DNA of 64,000 bases from Bacteroidota bacterium (GCA_947504725.1 CANNHN010000009.1:1-64000); one strand, 5' to 3'; shown: positions 27,101-37,043, counted from the first letter of the stretch. Made by a program: numbers and translations. Notes: generated from the sequence alone by a model not told the origin.

Positions 27101-27122
27101 GCCCCGTGCAACGACACGGGGT
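27101..27122. repeat. GC-rich palindrome between divergent genes
   Basis: CCCCGTG-CAACGA-CACGGGG forms a 7-bp stem in an otherwise very AT-rich gap between the 208-residue protein gene (leftward) and tdk (rightward). As both flanking genes start here, it is unlikely to be their terminator. Confidence 0.6.
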
Positions 27123-27208
27123 CTTATTTTGAATACAAACTTATTCTGAATAAAAATACATTAAAATTGCCAATATTTAAATAAGATTTTTCAAACAAAA
27201 TCAACAGC

Positions 27209-27781
27209 ATGTTCCTCGAAAATACGATTCATCCGAATAAACGCAAAGGCTCTATTGAAGTCATTTGTGGCTCTATGTTTTCGGGGAAGACGGAGGAGCT
27301 TATCCGGAGAATGAAACGGGCACAATACGCCAAACAAAAAGTAGAAATTTTTAAACCCGAAATTGATACCCGTTACGATGCCGTAAAAGTGGTTTCACAT
27401 GAAGGAAATTCCATTCATTCAACTCCAGTTCCAGCTTCCTCCCATATTTTGCTCTTGGCAGATGATGTAGAAGTAGTTGGAATTGACGAAGCGCAATTTT
27501 TTGATGCGGGTTTGGTAGATGTCTGTAATCAACTTGCAAACAGTGGTGTTCGTGTGATTGTTGCCGGATTGGATATGGATTATTTAGGAAAACCTTTCGG
27601 ACCAATGCCTGCATTATTATCCATTGCCGAACATGTTACCAAAGTACACGCTATTTGTATGCGTTGCGGAAACATTGCAAATCATTCACATCGCATTACA
27701 GATGAGGACGCACTTGTGTTATTAGGCGAAACAACCAATTATGAACCTCTTTGCCGAGATTGCTTTACTGAAGCAAAATAA
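27209..27781 (+). CDS. tdk: Thymidine kinase
   Basis: 190 residues, type II (TK1-like) family. The P-loop is [11 protein letters not shown] (21-31); Walker B and lasso elements are [11 protein letters not shown] near 94-104. The zinc site is CMRCGN with CRDCF near the C-terminus. It phosphorylates thymidine for salvage. It is followed after 6 nt by the murF-alr fusion, so the two are translated from one transcript. Confidence 0.96.
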   Translation: MFLENTIHPNKRKGSIEVICGSMFSGKTEELIRRMKRAQYAKQKVEIFKPEIDTRYDAVKVVSHEGNSIHSTPVPASSHILLLADDVEVVGIDEAQFFDAGLVDVCNQLANSGVRVIVAGLDMDYLGKPFGPMPALLSIAEHVTKVHAICMRCGNIANHSHRITDEDALVLLGETTNYEPLCRDCFTEAK

Positions 27782-27787
27782 TAAACG

Positions 27788-30271
27788 ATGAACTACTCTA
27801 TCTCCGCAATTTCTTCAGTAATCAATGGAACTATTCATGGGAATATCAATTCCAGTGCTACTGTAAAAAACTTATTAATTGATAGTCGTAAACTTTCCAA
27901 CGCAGATACTTCTTTATTTTTCGCAATAAAAGGTGAACGCCACGATGGACATGCATACCTAATAGAACTTTTCGAAAAAGGTGTTCGTCAATTTGTTGTT
28001 TCTGCTTTACCAAATAACATTTCCGATTTTGATGCCGCTAGCTTTATTTTAGTTAACGATACACTTCTTGCATTACAACAGCTTTGTGCTTACCACCGTC
28101 AACAATTCAAAATTCCTGTTGTCGGAATAACTGGAAGTAACGGAAAAACCATAGTTAAAGAATGGCTGTATCAATTAATGCGTGAAGATAAAAATATTGT
28201 ACGCAGCCCAAAAAGCTTCAACTCACAAGTTGGTGTTCCTCTTTCTGTTTGGCAAATTTCAAAAGAACATGATTTAGCAATTTTCGAAGCTGGTATTTCT
28301 AAACCAAAAGAAATGCGTTTGCTCGAAAATATTATCCAACCTACAATTGGCGTTATTACTAACATCGGACAAGCACACGATGAAAATTTCGAAAACCAAA
28401 AACAAAAAGTATGTGAAAAACTAAAATTGTTTTTGAATTCAGAAGTGTTGATTTATTGTAAAGATTATTTATCCATTCAAGATGAAATAACTAACAACAA
28501 ATCTTTTTCCGAAGCTAAATTTTTCACCTGGTCGAAAAAATTACGTGCTGATTTGTTAATTGGTAGAATTACAAAAAACGAAACAGATACCGAAATTCAA
28601 GGTGTTTATAAAAATGATTTCATCCGTATCACTATTCCTTTTACTGATGAAGCAAGTATTGAAAACACCATTCATTGCTGGGCAACAATGCTGTATTTGG
28701 GATACGAAAACACTGTGATAACTGAACGAATGAGGTTCTTGAGTCCAGTTGCAATGCGACTTGAACTAAAAGAAGGAATCAACAATTGTTCTATTATAAA
28801 TGATAGTTATAATTCGGATTTAGGTTCTTTGGCTATTGCTTTGGATTTCTTAAACCAGCAAAAACAGCATCCTAAGAAAACACTAATCCTTTCAGATATT
28901 TTACAAAGCGGGCAAAATGATGCAACACTTTACAAGGAAGTTGCTGAGCTGATTCACAAAAAAGGAATTTCACGTTTGATTGGAATTGGAGAAGGAATTT
29001 CTTCACAATCCAATCAGTTCAATTGCGAAAAAAGTTTTTTCAAATCAACAACCGATTTTATACAACAGTTCAATAATTCCTTTTTCAGAGATGAAACAAT
29101 TCTCTTAAAAGGAGCTCGTATATTCAGTTTCGAGGCTATCAGCAAAATTATTCAACAGAAAGCTCACGAAACCGTTTTAGAAATAAATTTAAATGCAATC
29201 GTTCACAACTTAAATTACTACCGTTCCAAATTAAAAGCGGACACCAAAGTAATGGCAATGGTAAAAGCATTTTCTTACGGAAGTGGAAGTTTTGAAATAG
29301 CCAATATTCTTCAGTTTCATCGTGTGGATTATTTGGCAGTTGCTTATGCAGATGAAGGAATTGAATTACGCAAAGCAGGAATCACCATGCCAATTATGGT
29401 AATGAATCCCGAAGAACAAAGTTATGATGCAATGATTCAATACAACCTTGAACCTGAAATTTACAGTTTCAGAGTATTGAGTCTGTTTGAAGAAACCTTA
29501 AAACGCAGCGAGCGAAACAATGTACAACCCATTCCTATTCACATTAAGCTGGATACTGGAATGCACCGTTTGGGCTTTGATGCAGAAGAAGTAAATGAAT
29601 TGATTGTTAGAATCAGCAACAACAAACATCTTACAATAAAATCTGTTTTTTCTCATTTAGCAGCGAGTGATGAATCGGAGCACGATGATTTCACTTGGCA
29701 ACAAATCAAGAAATTGAATGCGATGAGTGAAAAAATAAAATCGCATTTTAATTATCAAATCTTAAAACATATTTTAAATTCAGCAGGAATTTCTCGTTTC
29801 CCCGATGCACAATTTGAAATGGTGAGATTAGGAATTGGTTTGTACGGAATTGGAGCAAATAAAACCGAACAAGCACAATTACAAAATGTGAGTACTTTAA
29901 AAACTAGCATCTCACAAATAAAAAATATTCCAGCAAAAGAAACCATCGGTTACAGCAGAAAAGGTGTTGCAACTCGCGACATACAAATTGCGACTGTACC
30001 AATTGGTTATGCAGATGGATTGAGCCGTAAACTCAGCAACGGGGCTGGAAAAATGATTGTGAAAGGAAAAGAAGCACCCATCATCGGAAATGTATGCATG
30101 GATATGTGTATGATTGACATCACCGATATTCAAGCAAACGAAAATGATGAAGTGATTATTTTTGGCGACTTAAATCCAATCACCGAAGTAGCGAAAGACA
30201 TTGGAACAATTCCTTATGAAGTATTGACGAATGTTTCGAGAAGAGTGAAGCGGGTTTATTATCAGGAGTAA
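27788..30271 (+). CDS. murF-alr: Bifunctional MurF ligase / alanine racemase
   Basis: 827 residues. Residues 1-450 are UDP-MurNAc-tripeptide:D-Ala-D-Ala ligase: P-loop GITGSNGKT (113-121) and the central VITNIGQAHDENF block. Residues about 455-827 are a PLP alanine racemase: the PLP lysine in AMVKAFSYGSG, the catalytic Tyr in TIGYSRKG, and PIGYADGLSRK plus IGNVCMDMCMIDIT. The fusion makes D-Ala and adds the dipeptide to the peptidoglycan precursor, and is characteristic of Bacteroidota. Note that IVKEW replaces the more usual T.KE after the P-loop. Its stop abuts the stop of meaB on the other strand, with no space for a terminator. Confidence 0.95.
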   Translation: MNYSISAISSVINGTIHGNINSSATVKNLLIDSRKLSNADTSLFFAIKGERHDGHAYLIELFEKGVRQFVVSALPNNISDFDAASFILVNDTLLALQQLCAYHRQQFKIPVVGITGSNGKTIVKEWLYQLMREDKNIVRSPKSFNSQVGVPLSVWQISKEHDLAIFEAGISKPKEMRLLENIIQPTIGVITNIGQAHDENFENQKQKVCEKLKLFLNSEVLIYCKDYLSIQDEITNNKSFSEAKFFTWSKKLRADLLIGRITKNETDTEIQGVYKNDFIRITIPFTDEASIENTIHCWATMLYLGYENTVITERMRFLSPVAMRLELKEGINNCSIINDSYNSDLGSLAIALDFLNQQKQHPKKTLILSDILQSGQNDATLYKEVAELIHKKGISRLIGIGEGISSQSNQFNCEKSFFKSTTDFIQQFNNSFFRDETILLKGARIFSFEAISKIIQQKAHETVLEINLNAIVHNLNYYRSKLKADTKVMAMVKAFSYGSGSFEIANILQFHRVDYLAVAYADEGIELRKAGITMPIMVMNPEEQSYDAMIQYNLEPEIYSFRVLSLFEETLKRSERNNVQPIPIHIKLDTGMHRLGFDAEEVNELIVRISNNKHLTIKSVFSHLAASDESEHDDFTWQQIKKLNAMSEKIKSHFNYQILKHILNSAGISRFPDAQFEMVRLGIGLYGIGANKTEQAQLQNVSTLKTSISQIKNIPAKETIGYSRKGVATRDIQIATVPIGYADGLSRKLSNGAGKMIVKGKEAPIIGNVCMDMCMIDITDIQANENDEVIIFGDLNPITEVAKDIGTIPYEVLTNVSRRVKRVYYQE

Positions 30272-31174
30272 CTATTTCAAACTCCGAACAAACGCATACA
30301 AATTAAAATCCTCTTTCTTCAACTCCACATCAATCTGTTTTTGCAAATCCATTTTAGAAACACCCTTCATCTTTTTATTCTGAATCAAACGATACGCTTT
30401 TTCAGCAAGTAAATAAGAACGTTTTGTATTTACGCCAACTTTGTTGTGTTTATCAATCGCTTCAATCAATTCATCTACTCCTTCTCCTTTTGTAGCAATT
30501 CCTTTTATTACAGGAATATTCCATTCGTTCGCCATTTTTGAATGTACTAACTGAATAATATTTTTGATAAATGTATTCGCTCCGTCTCTGTCCGATTTGT
30601 TCACCACAAATACATCCGCAATTTCCATGATTCCCGATTTAATCGCCTGCACATCGTCACCTGATTCTGGAACCAAAACTAAAACAGTTGTATCTGCCAA
30701 ACCAACTACTTCCACTTCACTTTGTCCGACACCCACCGTTTCTACAAAAATATAATCAAAGGAAAAAGCACGCATCACATCCACAATCTCAATTGTTTTT
30801 GCAGACAATCCACCCAATGAACCACGAGTTGCTATCGAACGAATAAACACTTTATCATTATTGAAATGCTCTGCCATTCGTAATCTATCACCCAACAAAG
30901 AGCCATAATTAAATGGAGATGTTGGATCAATCGCAAGTATCCCTACCGACTTATTTTGAGTAGTGAGTTTTTTAATTACAGAATTTATTAATGTGCTTTT
31001 TCCAGCACCTGGAGGACCAGTAACACCAACAACAGGAGTATTCGAATTGAATTTTAAAGATGTGAGAATTTCCTCATAACCTTCCAGCTCATTTTCAACA
31101 ATGGTAATACAACGCGCCAATGCTTTTTCATCGCCTTGCTGTAATAGTTTTATGAGTGTTTGGGTAGTTGACAT
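30272..31174 (-). CDS. meaB: Methylmalonyl-CoA mutase-associated GTPase MeaB
   Basis: 300 residues, a G3E/SIMIBI-type P-loop GTPase. Motifs: GVTGPPGAGKSTLIN (G1), AIDPTSPFNYGSLLGDR, the ETVGVGQSEVEV switch and VVNKSD (G4). MeaB protects and reloads adenosylcobalamin-dependent methylmalonyl-CoA mutase. The mutase genes are not in this window. It is convergent with murF-alr at zero spacing and divergent from a glycosyltransferase, with a MITE-like repeat in between. Confidence 0.95.
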   Translation of the reverse strand: MSTTQTLIKLLQQGDEKALARCITIVENELEGYEEILTSLKFNSNTPVVGVTGPPGAGKSTLINSVIKKLTTQNKSVGILAIDPTSPFNYGSLLGDRLRMAEHFNNDKVFIRSIATRGSLGGLSAKTIEIVDVMRAFSFDYIFVETVGVGQSEVEVVGLADTTVLVLVPESGDDVQAIKSGIMEIADVFVVNKSDRDGANTFIKNIIQLVHSKMANEWNIPVIKGIATKGEGVDELIEAIDKHNKVGVNTKRSYLLAEKAYRLIQNKKMKGVSKMDLQKQIDVELKKEDFNLYAFVRSLK

Positions 31175-31198
31175 TTTAACAAAGATAGTACTAAATGT

Positions 31199-31342
31199 GA
31201 AAATTTAAACACATAGACACATAGTTTTTAAAGGCGCTGTGCTTTACATAGCCATTATAAAGTACGCGCATAGGTCTATTTGTAAAAATTTATTTTTCTA
31301 TGACATTCTTCCTTTCTATGTGCCTATGTGTTTAAATTTTTG
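31199..31342. repeat. MITE-like element, CACATAG family, copy 3
   Basis: Left end AAATTTAAACACATAGACAC; right end CTATGTGCCTATGTGTTTAA, nearly perfect inverse. The right half holds AAAAATTTATTTTTCT as in copy 1, so copies 1 and 3 share orientation. Its last bases (TTTTTG, 31337-31342) form the -33 box of the promoter for the glycosyltransferase gene. Confidence 0.85.
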
Positions 31343-31369
31343 TGTGTAAAGCTATTAGTGTTACTTTTG
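31339..31369 (+). promoter_or_regulatory. Promoter of the glycosyltransferase gene, -33 box in repeat
   Basis: TTTG (31339-31342), 19 bp, then TACTTTTG (31362-31369). Both boxes and the spacing match the Bacteroidota consensus TTTG-N19-21-TAnnTTTG. The predicted start is near 31376, 13 nt before the ATG. Confidence 0.6.
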
Positions 31370-31388
31370 CATAACTAATAACACCCAA

Positions 31389-32141
31389 ATGCCACAACTA
31401 TCCGTTGTCATTATTACGTTTAATGAAGAAAAAAACATTAGTCGCTGCCTCGAATCTATTCAGGGAATTGCGGATGATGTGGTGATATTGGATTCCTTTT
31501 CTACCGATGCTACGGAAAGTATTTCTAAAAAATACAATGTGAATTTCATTTCCCGAAAATGGGAAGGCTATTCAGCATCAAAGAACTTCGCGAACGCACA
31601 AGCAAAATACGATTGGGTTTTATCTTTAGATGCCGATGAAGCATTATCTGAAGAATTAATAAAATCAATCTTAAAAGCAAAAGAAGGTAAAGAATTAAAG
31701 ACGTACAAATTTCACCGACTAACAAATTATTGCGGTTCATGGATAAAACATTGCGGCTGGTATCCTGATACAAAAATCAGAATCTTCGATAGAAGAATTA
31801 CCAAATGGGAAGGAATAATTCACGAGAAGTTAGTAATAGACTCCAAACAAGAGGCCATTCTACTAAATGGTGATTGTCTGCATTACAGTTACTACACTAT
31901 AGAGCAACATCATTTACAAGTAGAAAAGTTTTCTACGCTTGCTGCACAAAATTTATTTGAAAAAGGGAAACAAGCTTCTGTATTGCAATTGTGGTTAAGC
32001 CCAATTGTAAAATTTATCAGCGACTACTTTTTTAAACTAGGAATTTTAGACGGAGCTGCAGGATTTACTATTTGCAAGATTTCTGCTAAACATTCTTATT
32101 TGAAATATAAGAAGTTGATGGAATTGAGCTCAAAAAATTAA
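31389..32141 (+). CDS. Family 2 glycosyltransferase (KdtX/WaaE-like)
   Basis: 250 residues, GT-A fold. The N-terminus SVVIITFNEEKNISRCLESI is the nucleotide-sugar binding start. LSLDADEALSEEL carries the DxD-like metal motif. HCGWYPDTKIRIFDRR and the HEKLV block resemble the LPS-core glycosyltransferases of the KdtX/WaaE group, cytoplasmic enzymes adding a sugar to lipid A-core. It overlaps by 4 nt, convergently, the gene of an O-antigen ligase-like protein, which supports a cell-surface glycan role. The sugar is unknown. Confidence 0.88.
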   Translation: MPQLSVVIITFNEEKNISRCLESIQGIADDVVILDSFSTDATESISKKYNVNFISRKWEGYSASKNFANAQAKYDWVLSLDADEALSEELIKSILKAKEGKELKTYKFHRLTNYCGSWIKHCGWYPDTKIRIFDRRITKWEGIIHEKLVIDSKQEAILLNGDCLHYSYYTIEQHHLQVEKFSTLAAQNLFEKGKQASVLQLWLSPIVKFISDYFFKLGILDGAAGFTICKISAKHSYLKYKKLMELSSKN

Positions 32142-33706
32142 TCCTTCCTGTTAAACACAAACAAGAAAAAAGAATTAAAGAAAGCATAGAAAGTAACTCC
32201 TGCCTGAGATTCGAGTGTGTCTTCTGTTAAAAAGGAAATGATGGCGATTAATAAAAAACTGATGTATAGATAATCAAACGTTTTTCCCATCAACACCATC
32301 GGGTAAATAAGTGTAATTAAAAACCAAATCAATCCAACTACTCCAAATGCTACTGTAATAGATAAATATTGATTATGTGAACGCAATCTTGATTCTTTTG
32401 CAAGTGGCGAATTCATTTTATCATATTGTTGTTCAAATGCTGTTTTTATATCTCCAGCTCCCACTCCGAAAACAACATTGTCTTTAATAATTCCTATAGC
32501 AGTTTTCCAAAACTCAAACCGTTGCGTTAATGAATGTCCGCTTGGGTCTCCAGTAATTTTATACATATCCAGTTCCCAGGCTATTTCATGCAATCTCCTT
32601 TTTAAACTCGAAATATTTTGATAATTGACATTTACAACTCCTCTTTCGATTGCTTTTACTTCATCATCAGAAAGCGACTCAACAGCATCTGCATCTTTTC
32701 TTAATCCTTTAGAGGCTAAAAATCGAACTAGAGTATAATTAAGCGGATTGCCTTTTAAATCATTTTCTAAAAATTTTAGATTACTTCTTTGATTCCAAGA
32801 TTCTTCCAATTCTTGATTACAAAAGTAAACCCAAATATAATGTCCATTTTCAGTTAATTGTCCTGTCAAAACATGTTGGTAGGCATTTCCTCTCGAAGTG
32901 GTCAATTCCAATTTTGAGAAATCCAATTTTTCAGGTTCTGGAATTCCTTTGTTAATTTGATTAGCGAAATAGAAAATTGTTATTCCAATTAATGTTACAA
33001 TTGCAAAACCAGAATACTTAACCCTTCTTTTAGGTGAAGCTATAATTGAAAAAAGTGTAATTATAAGTATTGCAAAACAAAATGCAACAAGACCAGTGAT
33101 AGATTCTGTAATAACTAAAAAGGAGATTAACCATAATGGTATTACAACCCAGATAATTTTATAAATTGGTTTTAATTGCTTGTAAAAAAAGTATCCCGAA
33201 ATAAACATGGCAATACAAATCAATAAGGCAAAACGAATATGTGAAATAAAAACCGAAACACTTCTTATATCAACTAGTTCCCGATGAATAAAGCCCGTTA
33301 GAATAAGAGTACTAATAATTGTTCCCAAAATAATTGCAGCAACAAAAAATTGCAAGATTGCATCAATTGCTTTTTTAGAAAGCGGTTTCGAAGTAGACAA
33401 TATTATTGGCAGAATAAAAAGTGGCATTTTTATTCTGATATCTTTCATTGCATATTCAAAATCGGTTGTATAAATTAAACCAAGAAGATGAAGCAAAAAA
33501 AGTGAACATATAATTAAAGCTGGTTTATTTTTAAAAAAGAAAAAGAATTTGTTTTTTAGGTTTCCTTCGAGAAGAAAATTGCAAGCTAAAATAATTTGAG
33601 AGAGGCTCATCAAAAATTTAGATAGCGGCATTCCTATCACCAATAAAATTAAGGCGAAAATATAAACGTAAGTATGGTACTTTTCAGGGAGTAGCGATTT
33701 CCTCAT
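32138..33706 (-). CDS. O-antigen ligase-like (Wzy_C family) membrane protein
   Basis: 522 residues with about eleven membrane helices, in two blocks (about 12-260 and 440-515). Between them is a large, charged periplasmic loop (about 265-430) with many Trp/Arg residues. The loop ends in FGVGAGDIKTAFEQQYDKMN and LRSHNQYLSITVAFGV, where the H of SHNQYL is the conserved His of the WaaL/Wzy_C family. Members transfer or polymerise undecaprenyl-linked glycans on the periplasmic side. It may act on LPS O-antigen or on a protein glycan. It is convergent with the glycosyltransferase gene. Confidence 0.85.
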   Translation of the reverse strand: MRKSLLPEKYHTYVYIFALILLVIGMPLSKFLMSLSQIILACNFLLEGNLKNKFFFFFKNKPALIICSLFLLHLLGLIYTTDFEYAMKDIRIKMPLFILPIILSTSKPLSKKAIDAILQFFVAAIILGTIISTLILTGFIHRELVDIRSVSVFISHIRFALLICIAMFISGYFFYKQLKPIYKIIWVVIPLWLISFLVITESITGLVAFCFAILIITLFSIIASPKRRVKYSGFAIVTLIGITIFYFANQINKGIPEPEKLDFSKLELTTSRGNAYQHVLTGQLTENGHYIWVYFCNQELEESWNQRSNLKFLENDLKGNPLNYTLVRFLASKGLRKDADAVESLSDDEVKAIERGVVNVNYQNISSLKRRLHEIAWELDMYKITGDPSGHSLTQRFEFWKTAIGIIKDNVVFGVGAGDIKTAFEQQYDKMNSPLAKESRLRSHNQYLSITVAFGVVGLIWFLITLIYPMVLMGKTFDYLYISFLLIAIISFLTEDTLESQAGVTFYAFFNSFFLFVFNRKD

Positions 33707-33794
33707 AACTCTAATTGCAACGCAAATATTGCAAATAAATTGTGTTTAAATACAAAAAAATGTCCACTTAGTGTAGAAGGGCCTAGTTCTCTTT

Positions 33795-35510
33795 CTACTT
33801 CTTTTGATTCTTCCCTTTTTCCGGGTTGTACAGGGGCTTATCGGTCGTACCTACAGTTGTTAAAATCTTATTGTATTTTTCGACATCACCTAACAAAGCA
33901 AAGGCTTCAGTTAGTTCTTGATCATCTTTCAAAGAAGCTTCCAATCGTCCATTTTGAAAATAGTAACGAGATGCAATTTCTTCTTCTAAAAACTGTTTGA
34001 TTTCAGGCTTATACTTTATCAAATCTTCTTTTTTGTTATGCGTGATTTTTGCTTTTAATGCTTCAATATCTGCACCAATCAAGTCAATCGATTTGTCATT
34101 TTTTGCATCATCTTTAAAAGCTTCTAACGCTTTTTCTGTTTTCGTTTTGTAATCGTATTCTTTATCGTTTAAGTAAGAAACAAAGTCATCATATTCAGCA
34201 TCTGTTAATTTAAATTCCTTAGCAGGAGCAATGCTAGTATGTGAAATACGATATTTTGTAGCATAATTGAACACTAAATTTTTTGTAACTAAGCTCCCGA
34301 GAATACTGCTATACTTTTGAGGCTCAACAGCTATGTCAGGCGCAACACCTCCGCCATCATAAACAATTCTTCCATTTCTTGTTTTGAATGCTGTAATTAA
34401 AGAATCTGCAACTTTATCTACGCTTCCATCTTCATTGCGATGAGAATAATCTAACGCTTGAATACATCTCCCGCTGGGTGTATAATATTTTGCAACTGTT
34501 ACTTTTAATTGAGCATTATAGCTTAAAGGACGAGTTTGTTGAACCAGCCCTTTTCCATATGAGCGTTGCCCGATTACAACCCCTCTGTCCAAATCTTGAA
34601 TAGAACCAGAAACGATTTCAGATGCTGAAGCAGAACCTCTATCAACCAGAACAATAATTGGAATTGCTACATCAATTGGTGTATTTGTTCCTTTGTAAAC
34701 TTTATCCCAATCTTTTACTTTTCCTCGTGTACTCACAATTTCTACACCTTTCTCTTCAAAAAGATTAACAATATCAATAGCTTCTTTTAATAATCCACCA
34801 GGATTCCCACGCAAATCCAATATCAAGGATTTAAACTCTGTGTTTTTTTTCAAATCAAGTAGCGCAGCTTTTACTTCGGCCGAAGCATTTTCTGTAAAAC
34901 CAGTAAGCTTTATATAACCAACATTTTTTGAAAGCATACCAGCATACGGAACACTTTTAATTTTTATTTCTTCTCGTCCGATTGATTTTTCAATTGGTTT
35001 TGCTTCACCCTCTCTTTCAATTAATAATTTAATAGTTGTGTTTGCTTGGCCTTTTAAATACTTGCTGATGTCATCCGTTTTTTTACCTTTCACATCAATA
35101 TCATTCACTTTTAAAAGTCTGTCACCAGCACGTAGATCAGCCTTTTGTGCCGGGAATCCTTCGTAGGGTTCTGATATAACAACATAGTCGCCAACTTCAC
35201 GAACGAGTGCTCCAATTCCTCCATATTGTCCGGTTGTCATATAACGATAATCTTCAATTTCAGATTCAGGAATAAAATTGGTGTACGGATCAAGTGACCC
35301 AAGCATATCATCGATTCCTTTTTTCATTAAATCGCCTGGATTTGTTTCATCCACATAATAAATGTTCAGCTCACGAAACAAGGTTGCGAAAATATCGAGG
35401 TTCTTAGAAACTTCAAAAAAGTTATCTACGAAGCTATATGAAACCAAAGCATATCCTGAAATTACAACTGCAATGATTAGCAATTTGAACTTTGAAATTA
35501 TTTTTTTCAT
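33795..35510 (-). CDS. S41 C-terminal processing peptidase
   Basis: 571 residues from the ATG at 35508-35510 (MKKIISKFKLLIIAVVISGY), which opens a signal anchor; an in-frame upstream start adds 17 residues without a signal and overlaps the yidD 3' end. A PDZ domain lies at about 80-165 (GGIGALVREVGDYVVISEP). The S41 domain is at about 175-350, with the catalytic Ser in VDRGSASASEIVSG and the Lys in QRSYGKGLVQQTR. It is a periplasmic Ser-Lys protease for proteins with exposed C-termini. Last gene of the run DUF4271-hemD-rnpA-yidD. Confidence 0.94.
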   Translation of the reverse strand: MKKIISKFKLLIIAVVISGYALVSYSFVDNFFEVSKNLDIFATLFRELNIYYVDETNPGDLMKKGIDDMLGSLDPYTNFIPESEIEDYRYMTTGQYGGIGALVREVGDYVVISEPYEGFPAQKADLRAGDRLLKVNDIDVKGKKTDDISKYLKGQANTTIKLLIEREGEAKPIEKSIGREEIKIKSVPYAGMLSKNVGYIKLTGFTENASAEVKAALLDLKKNTEFKSLILDLRGNPGGLLKEAIDIVNLFEEKGVEIVSTRGKVKDWDKVYKGTNTPIDVAIPIIVLVDRGSASASEIVSGSIQDLDRGVVIGQRSYGKGLVQQTRPLSYNAQLKVTVAKYYTPSGRCIQALDYSHRNEDGSVDKVADSLITAFKTRNGRIVYDGGGVAPDIAVEPQKYSSILGSLVTKNLVFNYATKYRISHTSIAPAKEFKLTDAEYDDFVSYLNDKEYDYKTKTEKALEAFKDDAKNDKSIDLIGADIEALKAKITHNKKEDLIKYKPEIKQFLEEEIASRYYFQNGRLEASLKDDQELTEAFALLGDVEKYNKILTTVGTTDKPLYNPEKGKNQKK

Positions 35511-35538
35511 TGTATTTTTTTTAAACTTTGAACTTATT

Positions 35539-35769
35539 CTAAGGTACCGGATCATGACCATGTCCTCCCCAAGGATGACATTTTGAAATTCTTTTTATTG
35601 TTAAACCAAAACCTTTTAAAAATCCATGTTTTTTAAATGCTTCTATTCCGTATTGAGAACAAGAAGGATCAAATCTACATGCTGGACCTAATAATGGAGA
35701 AACGGTATATTGATACAATTTTATTATTCCAATAAACAAATAACTAAAAGGTGCACTTATCCATTTCAT
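35539..35769 (-). CDS. yidD: Membrane protein insertion efficiency factor YidD
   Basis: 76 residues. It has the family signature [20 protein letters not shown], then Y..EA...HG and the C-terminal [13 protein letters not shown]. It assists YidC-dependent membrane insertion. Its start overlaps the rnpA stop by 4 nt, the classical rnpA-yidD coupling. Confidence 0.96.
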   Translation of the reverse strand: MKWISAPFSYLFIGIIKLYQYTVSPLLGPACRFDPSCSQYGIEAFKKHGFLKGFGLTIKRISKCHPWGGHGHDPVP

Positions 35770-36161
35770 TTTGCAACTACTTGTTTACTTAAACGATCCA
35801 ATGCTTCTTTTAATTTTAATTCTAGTTCTTTAAATTCAATTTTACTTTTTGCTGTATAAACGATGAGCACAATAATATTTTTACCTTCCTGTCCAACAGG
35901 TAGTTTTTCCAACACATCATATACCTTTTGTTTTTCCTTTCGGTATATTTCTCTTGTTTGTCGCTTTAATTTATTTCTATCTACAGCTTTTTTAAAAGAA
36001 CGTTTAGGAACGCTTATGACAACTTTAATTGGCGCAGTACTTTCTGGTATTGGCAACCAAGTAATTCTATAAGGTGAATGATTGAAAGATTTGCCAGTTT
36101 CAATCAATCGATCAATTAATATCTTACTGCATAAACGTTCGTTTTTTGAAAAAGTTTGCAT
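35766..36161 (-). CDS. rnpA: Ribonuclease P protein component
   Basis: 131 residues. The N-terminus has [15 protein letters not shown]; the central RNA-binding helix is [19 protein letters not shown], a variant of the RNR motif (R.NKLKR instead of RNRIKR). It forms RNase P with the rnpB RNA to mature tRNA 5' ends. The gene is not next to rpmH/dnaA here. It is coupled to yidD by an ATGA-type overlap and preceded, with a gap of 81 nt, by hemD. Confidence 0.94.
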   Translation of the reverse strand: MQTFSKNERLCSKILIDRLIETGKSFNHSPYRITWLPIPESTAPIKVVISVPKRSFKKAVDRNKLKRQTREIYRKEKQKVYDVLEKLPVGQEGKNIIVLIVYTAKSKIEFKELELKLKEALDRLSKQVVAK

Positions 36162-36242
36162 TGCAAGTATAAAAGTAATTTAAATAATTAGTTCGCACAA
36201 TAACATTGTGGAGGAAGTAATATAAAGTATGTTAAATGGGAA

Positions 36243-37019
36243 TTACTTTGCTTTATTTGCTGCGGTGATGTATTGTTCCAAAGCCATTGTCATAGATGGG
36301 GCTTTTGGACTAGGGGCGTGTATATCTAAATTCAAACCTGCTTCTTTTACCGCCTTTTCAGTAGTAGGTCCAAAACAAGCTATTCGCGTTTTATTTTGCT
36401 TGAATTTAGGGAAATTTTTAAAAAGCGATCGTATCCCAGCAGGAGTAAAAAACACTAAAATGTCATAATTCACATCCGCTAAATCACTCAAATTAGCTGC
36501 TACTGTGCGAAACATAACTGCTTTTGTATATTTAATTTTCGCCTCATCCAGCTTATCAGCAATTTCCTCTTTCGCAATATCGGAACATGGCAATAAAAAA
36601 TTCTCTTGTTTGTGTTTTTTAATTACATCCATTAAATCTGTGACCGTTTGTTTTCCATGGAAAATTTTACGTTTACGATAAAGAACGTATTTCTGTAAAT
36701 AAAATGCTGTAGATTCTGAAACACAAAAATATTTCATTGTTTCAGGAACAGTCACACGCATTTCTTGACACATTCTAAAGTAATGATCAACAGCATTTCT
36801 GCTCGTCATAATAACTGCAGTATGCTCAGAAATATTTACTTTATCTTTTCTGAAGTCTTGAGAAGAAACGCCCTCAATTTGAATAAACGGACGAAAATCG
36901 ATTTTGACATTGCATTTTTTTGCAAGGTCCAAATACGGAGACTTATCACCCTCAGGTTTTGGCTGTGAAACAAGTAAAGTTTTAACTTTCAATTTTGTGC
37001 GTTTAAGTGAAACAAACAA
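36243..37019 (-). CDS. hemD: Uroporphyrinogen-III synthase
   Basis: 258 residues as drawn, from the ATG at 37019. A TTG nine codons later (36992) would give the N-terminus MKVKTLLVSQPKP, which fits the family better, so the true start may be there. The two-lobe fold is supported by TAVIMTSRNAVDHYFRMC (lobe 2), LPCSDIAKEEIADKL and the ILVFFTPAGIRSLFKNFP block. It closes hydroxymethylbilane to uroporphyrinogen III in heme synthesis. It follows the DUF4271 gene at a short distance. Confidence 0.9.
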   Translation of the reverse strand: MFVSLKRTKLKVKTLLVSQPKPEGDKSPYLDLAKKCNVKIDFRPFIQIEGVSSQDFRKDKVNISEHTAVIMTSRNAVDHYFRMCQEMRVTVPETMKYFCVSESTAFYLQKYVLYRKRKIFHGKQTVTDLMDVIKKHKQENFLLPCSDIAKEEIADKLDEAKIKYTKAVMFRTVAANLSDLADVNYDILVFFTPAGIRSLFKNFPKFKQNKTRIACFGPTTEKAVKEAGLNLDIHAPSPKAPSMTMALEQYITAANKAK

Positions 37020-37043
37020 AATAAATACCCCTTTTATGCTTTG

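Noticed and set aside
27101-27122. tRNA or other stable RNA gene
   Set aside because: Only one short stem is present; there is no cloverleaf, T-loop or anticodon arm. No tRNA was seen anywhere in the window.
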